From SXOA01 sp051004015 (GTDB lineage: Bacteria; Planctomycetota; Planctomycetia; Pirellulales; Pirellulaceae), in assembly GCA_051004015.1 (NCBI GenBank), contig JBPCKT010000046.1, positions 1 through 24,995 of the forward strand: 24,995 nucleotides of DNA, in the 5' to 3' direction. A program made the position numbers and the translations under genes. The notes below the pieces were generated by a model that saw only the letters and a list, made by a program, of their open reading frames with translations, did no database searches and was not told the DNA's origin. Below, in pieces: positions 20,718 through 24,995 of the stretch (its first letter is position 1; each line of letters begins with the position of its first letter).

Positions 20718-22526
20718 ATGCCCATCGAAAACAAGCACATCCGCAACTTCTGCATCGTGGCCCATATCGACCACGGTAAAAGCACCCTGGCCGACCGGCT
20801 GCTGGAATATACCGGCACGGTGGCCATTCGGGAGATGCAGGCGCAGTTGCTCGACGACATGGCGCTGGAGCGGTCGCGCGGGATCACGATCAAGGCCCGC
20901 GCGGTGGCGATGAAGTATACGCGGGACGGGCAAGAGTACGAGCTGAACCTGATCGATACCCCCGGCCACGTCGATTTCCATTACGAAGTCAGCCGCTCGC
21001 TGGCCTGCTGCGAGGGGGCGATTCTGGTCGTCGATGCGGCGCAAGGAGTGGAGGCCCAGACGCTGGCCAACGGCTTCGCCGCCATGAACGGTGGGCTGCA
21101 CATCGTTCCGATTATCAACAAGATCGATCTCTCCAACGCCCGCATCGACGAAGTGCTGGTGGAGATCGAGCACACGCTGGCCATCGACCAGACTGAGGTG
21201 CTGCTCGTCTCCGCCAAAGCCGGCATCGGCATCAAGGAATTGCTCAGCGCGATCATCGACCGCGTGCCACCGCCGAAGGGAGATCCGGAAGGGGTCTTGC
21301 AGGCCATGGTGTTTGACTCTCACTACGATGACTACCGCGGGGCCATCACGTACGTCCGCGTGATGAACGGCACCGTCAAGCGCGGGACCAAGGTCCGCTT
21401 CATCAGCAACAACTCCACGCACGACGTGGTCGAGCTGGGGCAGTTCACCCCCAAGCAAACCCCCTGCAACAGCCTGCAAGCCGGCCAGGTCGGTTACATC
21501 ATCTGCAACATCAAGTCGCTGAGCATGATCCACATTGGCGACACGATCACCATCCCCGGCGACAAAGGGGCGGCTCAGCTTCCCGGCTATAAAGAGCCCA
21601 AGCGGATGGTCTATTGCGGCCTCTATCCGTCCGACGGCCAGGATTTCACCGAATTGCGGGACGCCCTCGAAAAGCTCTCCATCAACGACCCCAGCTTTGA
21701 GTTCGAGGCGGAAACCAGCGACGCCCTGGGCTTCGGCTTTCGCTGCGGGTTTCTCGGGCTTTTGCACATGGAGATCGTCCAGCAGCGGCTGGAGGGGGAA
21801 GCGGATGTTGACCTGGTGCAGACCGCGCCGAATGTGACGTACGAAATCGTGCTCCGCGGCGGCGAGACGGTGCAGGTCCATAAGCCGCAGGACGTGCCGG
21901 ACAGCGGCCAGATTGAAGAATTCCGCCAACCGATCGTCCGCGTGAACCTGATTCAGCCCGTGGACTACATCGGCCAGGTGATGAAGCTCTGCCAGGACCG
22001 CCGCGGCACGCTGGTGCGGCAGGAATATCTTTCGCCGACGCGGACCATGCTGGTCTATGACATCGCCCTGGCCGAGGTCATCTACGACCTGCACGACAAG
22101 CTCAAATCGGCCACTCGCGGCTACGGCACGATGGACTACGAGCTGATCGGCTATCAAACGGCGGACCTGGTGCGGATGGACATCATGGTCAACGCCAACC
22201 GGGTGGACGCCCTGGCGATCATCTGCCACCGGGCCGACGCCGACCGCCGCGGCCGGGCCGTCTGCAAAAAGCTCAAGGAAGAGATCGCCCGCCACATGTT
22301 CGAGGTCGCCATCCAGGCCGCCATCGGCAGCCGCATCATCGCCCGCGAGACGAAGCCTGCGATGCGAAAAAACGTCACCGCCAAATGCTACGGCGGCGAC
22401 ATCACCCGCAAGCGGAAGCTGTGGGAGAAGCAGAAGGAAGGCAAAAAGCGGATGAAATCCATCGGCCAGGTCGACATCCCGCAGAAGGCGTTCATGGCGG
22501 TGCTGGAGACGGGGGAAGATAAGTAA
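20718..22526 (+). CDS. lepA: Elongation factor 4 (LepA), ribosomal GTPase
   Basis: A translation factor related to EF-G that acts on stalled or initiating ribosomes; 602 residues, normal for the family. The GTPase motifs are G1 AHIDHGKST, G2 around RGITIKARAV, G3 DTPGHVDF, G4 NKIDL and G5 SAKAGIGI. The domain II, III and V signatures follow (FGFRCGFLGLLHMEIVQQRL; GYGTMDYE). The LepA-specific C-terminal domain ends in GDITRKRKLWEKQKEGKKRM and then KSIGQVDIPQKAFMAVL, which separates it from EF-G and BipA. No Shine-Dalgarno sequence is seen. The start region is occupied by the right arm of an inverted repeat, so translation may be leaderless-like or depend on an unpaired C-rich leader. Confidence 0.97.
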   Translation: MPIENKHIRNFCIVAHIDHGKSTLADRLLEYTGTVAIREMQAQLLDDMALERSRGITIKARAVAMKYTRDGQEYELNLIDTPGHVDFHYEVSRSLACCEGAILVVDAAQGVEAQTLANGFAAMNGGLHIVPIINKIDLSNARIDEVLVEIEHTLAIDQTEVLLVSAKAGIGIKELLSAIIDRVPPPKGDPEGVLQAMVFDSHYDDYRGAITYVRVMNGTVKRGTKVRFISNNSTHDVVELGQFTPKQTPCNSLQAGQVGYIICNIKSLSMIHIGDTITIPGDKGAAQLPGYKEPKRMVYCGLYPSDGQDFTELRDALEKLSINDPSFEFEAETSDALGFGFRCGFLGLLHMEIVQQRLEGEADVDLVQTAPNVTYEIVLRGGETVQVHKPQDVPDSGQIEEFRQPIVRVNLIQPVDYIGQVMKLCQDRRGTLVRQEYLSPTRTMLVYDIALAEVIYDLHDKLKSATRGYGTMDYELIGYQTADLVRMDIMVNANRVDALAIICHRADADRRGRAVCKKLKEEIARHMFEVAIQAAIGSRIIARETKPAMRKNVTAKCYGGDITRKRKLWEKQKEGKKRMKSIGQVDIPQKAFMAVLETGEDK

Positions 22527-22528
22527 GC

Positions 22529-22553
22529 CGTGGGGTACGCTTCCAGCCTGCCC
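22529..22553 (-). repeat. Dispersed 25-bp element, copy 3
   Basis: The reverse complement begins GGGCAGGCTGGAAGC and ends CCCCACG. It differs from 18194-18218 by one base. It starts 2 bp after the lepA stop codon and is followed by an A8 run. Confidence 0.85.
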
Positions 22554-22581
22554 AAAAAAAACATTGTTGAAAGCCGCAACG

Positions 22582-22995
22582 ATGGACGAATTCGTGATCT
22601 CTCACAGCGGCATTGAGCTTGCTTTCTTTGACCGGGAACCGTCTAACCGAGCCGAACCACTTGACTATTTCTCGGTGCGATTCACGCAACCAAATCTATC
22701 TGCCCAATGCCGCGTAAGTGCTTATTACTCTCCGGACTTGGCTGTATTCTTCGCCGAAATGGCCCGGCAGTGGGGCGGATGGCAAGGCGAGCTCGAATGG
22801 TCGTGCTTGGAATACGAATTGAAACTGCAATGCCGCAATGATGGTCTCGGCCATATTTCCATTCGCGCCGATCTGAGTTGTGGACCAATGCCCGACGATT
22901 GGAGAGTCCGAGCCACATTCATGGCCGACGCCGGCCAGCTGGAAGGACTTGCCAAACGCGCCGCGCTCTTCTTTGGCGAGCCTAACTGCCTCTAG
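22582..22995 (+). CDS. DUF6228-like small protein
   Basis: A predicted soluble protein of 137 residues. It starts MDEFVISHSGIELAFFDREP. A central segment reads LAVFFAEMARQWGGWQGELE, then WSCLEYELKLQCRNDGLGHI. A C-terminal WRVRATFMADAGQLEGLAKR segment completes the arrangement, which I associate with the DUF6228 family, whose function is unknown. The ATG at 22582 is preferred to the TTG at 22564. It follows lepA by 55 bp, a gap filled by a repeat element and an A-run, so co-transcription with lepA is uncertain. Such proteins are often found beside toxin/immunity or accessory genes, but nothing here shows that. Confidence 0.55.
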   Translation: MDEFVISHSGIELAFFDREPSNRAEPLDYFSVRFTQPNLSAQCRVSAYYSPDLAVFFAEMARQWGGWQGELEWSCLEYELKLQCRNDGLGHISIRADLSCGPMPDDWRVRATFMADAGQLEGLAKRAALFFGEPNCL

Positions 22996-22999
22996 TGGC

Positions 23000-23179
23000 G
23001 TGCGGAAGCACGAATTCGAGGGGAGAGAACTGGTCGTCCGCACGCCTCTGCCGGTCTGCTCGAACTGTCTGCACAGCACCTCGAGAAGCGAAGCCAAAAT
23101 CCGGCAGTTACTTCTTGGTGTAGAAATCTACCGACAGCTGTTGGCGCGGTATCCAAACTCGCGAGTCGGGACAAGCTGA
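23000..23179 (+). pseudogene. C-terminal gene fragment with a CxxC motif
   Basis: A plus-strand frame reads RELVVRTPLPVCSNCLHSTS, then RSEAKIRQLLLGVEIYRQLL and ARYPNSRVGTS before a TGA at 23177-23179. It has real protein character, with a CxxC and a charged helix followed by 'YRxLLxRYP'. That resembles the end of planctomycete membrane proteins that carry a C-terminal zinc-binding tail. A GTG at 23000 is the only nearby in-frame start and would give 59 residues. More likely it is the remaining 3' end of a deleted gene, because further upstream the frame merely shadows the DUF6228-like gene. Confidence 0.4.
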
Positions 23180-23204
23180 ATTATCCGCAACACATCTCTC
23201 CCAT

Positions 23205-23274
23205 TTTTCTGTCCTCCATTTTTCTGTCACATGCTTGAACGAATGAATTTGACAGAAAAATTTAAGACAGAAAA
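23205..23274. repeat. ATTTTTCTGTC inverted repeat
   Basis: Arms of 25 nt at 23205-23229 and 23250-23274 are reverse complements at 22 of 25 positions, with a 20-nt loop. Each arm carries two TTTTCTGTC units. It begins 10 bp past the stop codon of the minus-strand isochorismatase/ThuA gene and may act as a terminator. Confidence 0.85.
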
Positions 23275-23284
23275 CTAATGCGAT

Positions 23285-24853
23285 TTACCTCCCCGCCCCC
23301 CACTTCACCGCATTCACCAGCAGCTTCTGAAAGTTCGCCTGCGCGAAGTCCTCCTTCGGCCCCAGCGACGTGTAAAAAATCCGGCTGGTTTTGCCGGAGG
23401 CCGATTTGTAGTCGCGAGTCCAGGCGACCGGCTCGGCGGGGGAGAGGGTGCCGTCTGGCTGCTTGATGACCCCGGTGAGCAGGACGGTGGCGGAGGCATC
23501 CAGCGGCAAGCTGTTGTAAAGGCCGCCGTTCGCATGCCAGGTTGGGTCAATGCCGGACAGAATGGGATGTGACTTCGCAGCAGATACCTGAGAAACTTCA
23601 GTCCCTTGCTCCTGGGCGGTGTGGCCGTGATAGTCGCAGCCGAGGACTTCTTTGTCGAAGTCCGGCCACTGGGCAAAGCCGGCGGGGGCTTTGTCTCCTT
23701 GGTCGAAGCCGTGACTGGCGGTGCGGATGGCGACGAGCGATTTGCCGGCAGCCAGATAGTCCTTCACGTGCTGCAGTTGCTCCGGCGGCAGAGCCCGGCG
23801 GCGGAGGAAGAGCATGGCCACGTCCGCTTTGGCCAGGGCATCGAGCCCCGGAATGCTGTAGCTGGCCCCTTCGCCGCGGCCGAGGTGCTCTTCCACGTAG
23901 CAGCCGTGCTCGTCTCGCAGCAGGTGGGCGAAATTGGGCATCGATTCGTCGGCACCATATTCCTTGCCGCCAATGACCAGCTCCACGCGCGGCCGCGGGT
24001 CGCCGGCGAAGCGGAAGGCCGAGCGGCCGGTGAAGTCGGTGCTGGTGATGGTGGGGCACCAGTGCTTTTCGATGTGCTCGATGACGAGCTCCGTGCCGCG
24101 GAAGTGGCTGACGGTCGGCTTGAGGGCCGGGTTGTACATGCTGTCCGTCATGTCCCGCATCAGCACCACGTTCACCCCCTGCCGCACCATCTGCCGGATG
24201 CCGAACGGCCGGCCGAGGACGCACATGTTGGTGTGCACCCCCATCACGATCAGATTCTTGATCCCCCGCTGCCGCAGCAGGTAAAACGCCTCCACGCTGT
24301 CGGTCACGGCGTCGCCGTCCTCGATCTTGATGGCGTCATGCTGCTTCGTAAACATCCGCACGGCCGGTCGCGGCACGGCGTCCTCGCACGGCACGCTGTC
24401 GTCAATCGGCAGCTCCCCTTCGTGCGTCTTGTCGATGTAGCACCACTTGTCGAGCGGGATTTTGGTCTCCACCGGCGGAGCATCCTTCGCCAGCTTCCGC
24501 TGCGGCGTCCCCTCGTATTTATCCATGCAGCCGCTGGGAGAGTGGATGATCAGCACCCCTTTCTTGCGGGCGGCAATAATCACTTCGTTCATGTGCGGCG
24601 CCATCTCCGCCACGCGGCTCTCGCTGGCCCGGCAATAATGCCCGTCCCACATGTCGCAGATCACGATCGCCGTCTGCCGGGCGTCCCACTGCGTGGCCTC
24701 CAGCTTGACGCGGTAAGCGCCGTCCGGCTGCTTGACGCGGTTGCGGAGGGTGATGGGGACGAGAGCGGATTCCTCAGCAGTAGCGAGAACTCCGCAAAGT
24801 GCCATGAGGAGACAGGGAAGGCACCGAACCATTGTTCGACAAATTCTTAACAT
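23285..24853 (-). CDS. Exported isochorismatase-like hydrolase fused to a ThuA-like domain
   Basis: 522 residues. A signal peptide (MVRCLPCLLMALCGVLATAE, cleavage about 26) implies export. The first half (about 55-265) is a cysteine hydrolase of the isochorismatase/nicotinamidase superfamily. The candidate catalytic triad is Asp67 (AIVICDMWD), Lys170 (FTKQHD) and Cys211 (GVHTNMCVLGRP). The second half (about 288-522) is ThuA-like, a class-I glutamine-amidotransferase-type fold. It has DVAMLFLRRRALPPEQLQHV, then KDYLAAGKSLVAIRTASHGF, the GCDYHGHT loop, HPILSGIDP and YTSLGPKEDF near the end. ThuA domains in planctomycetes are linked to sugar catabolism. The true substrate of this pairing is unknown. 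GGAG lies 9 nt before the ATG at 24853; an alternative start is at 24832. Confidence 0.85.
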   Translation of the reverse strand: MLRICRTMVRCLPCLLMALCGVLATAEESALVPITLRNRVKQPDGAYRVKLEATQWDARQTAIVICDMWDGHYCRASESRVAEMAPHMNEVIIAARKKGVLIIHSPSGCMDKYEGTPQRKLAKDAPPVETKIPLDKWCYIDKTHEGELPIDDSVPCEDAVPRPAVRMFTKQHDAIKIEDGDAVTDSVEAFYLLRQRGIKNLIVMGVHTNMCVLGRPFGIRQMVRQGVNVVLMRDMTDSMYNPALKPTVSHFRGTELVIEHIEKHWCPTITSTDFTGRSAFRFAGDPRPRVELVIGGKEYGADESMPNFAHLLRDEHGCYVEEHLGRGEGASYSIPGLDALAKADVAMLFLRRRALPPEQLQHVKDYLAAGKSLVAIRTASHGFDQGDKAPAGFAQWPDFDKEVLGCDYHGHTAQEQGTEVSQVSAAKSHPILSGIDPTWHANGGLYNSLPLDASATVLLTGVIKQPDGTLSPAEPVAWTRDYKSASGKTSRIFYTSLGPKEDFAQANFQKLLVNAVKWGAGR

Positions 24854-24995
24854 GCTGAATTGCTCCTACTCTGTCAGGGGGCGGATTAAATGCAGCCAGT
24901 CGGGGGCAGAATTAGCAGCCTGGGTTTAGATGCTTGAATAATCGTTAATGACGCTAGGTTTGGCAAGCCTCTGCAGGTTGGTCCGTTCCTTTTTT

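Noticed and set aside
20673..22295. 540-codon minus-strand open frame opposite lepA
   Set aside because: Antisense of lepA. Its His/Asp/Val-rich composition is typical of a shadow frame, and lepA carries every GTPase motif.
23606..24850. 414-codon plus-strand frame opposite the isochorismatase/ThuA gene
   Set aside because: Antisense shadow. The minus-strand frame has a signal peptide and two recognisable domains.

Overview
The window looks like a chromosomal segment of a planctomycete, probably of the Pirellulales type. The evidence is protein style. There is a secreted type I sulfatase and a secreted isochorismatase/ThuA fusion. There are several short membrane proteins with the N-terminal signature (R)-F/Y-x-F-S/T-L/I-x-x-L-L, an LRR protein with the same leader, a J-like domain protein starting 'VFDPYREWLGI', and a very Cys-rich exported protein beside an OprP/O-type porin. 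Genes are mostly GC-rich and loosely packed. Shine-Dalgarno sequences are often weak or absent. No tRNA, rRNA, CRISPR array or complete insertion sequence is visible.

Layout. 1-169: 3' end of an unidentified plus-strand gene. 515-6391 (minus): a Tad/Flp pilus cluster in transcription order flp pilin, strong terminator, 31-aa membrane peptide, A24 prepilin peptidase, TadE, CpaB, CpaC secretin and CpaE/TadZ. The motor ATPase CpaF and the platform proteins TadB/TadC are not where they normally follow cpaE. 6844-8956 (minus): membrane proteins sharing the planctomycete leader, including a truncated paralog and one reading frame with no start codon, headed by the LRR protein. 8957-9906: a gene-poor, scrambled stretch with palindromic repeats and a broken copy of the Cys-rich family. 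9907-11957 (plus): porin plus Cys-rich exported protein. 12020-13501 (minus): sulfatase. 13780-14298 (plus): zinc-ribbon/CBS protein. 14421-15584 (minus): J-like membrane protein. 15687-18061 (minus): tdh-kbl, threonine to glycine plus acetyl-CoA. It is divergent from an XRE-cupin regulator (18149-18802, plus), and an imperfect palindrome lies over both predicted promoters. 18947-22995 (plus): unknown 152-aa protein, ROK sugar kinase, lepA and a DUF6228-like protein. 23285-24853 (minus): isochorismatase-ThuA fusion.

The most unusual signal is not a protein system. Nearly every gap between 14.3 and 23.3 kb carries a different low-complexity or inverted repeat. These are (GTAGGCA)4 with nested GTACT palindromes, a GTAGGA/CACGAG hairpin, a GGCCAGCGTAAGCTGGC hairpin, a GAATGACGAA hairpin and an ATTTTTCTGTC hairpin. 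A dispersed 25-bp GGCAGGCTGGAAGC-type element is also present. Several overlap stop codons or have been absorbed into reading frames, such as the N-terminus of the XRE-cupin regulator and the C-terminus of the 152-aa protein. They may be several REP-like families used as terminators. I found no convincing new defence or biosynthetic system.
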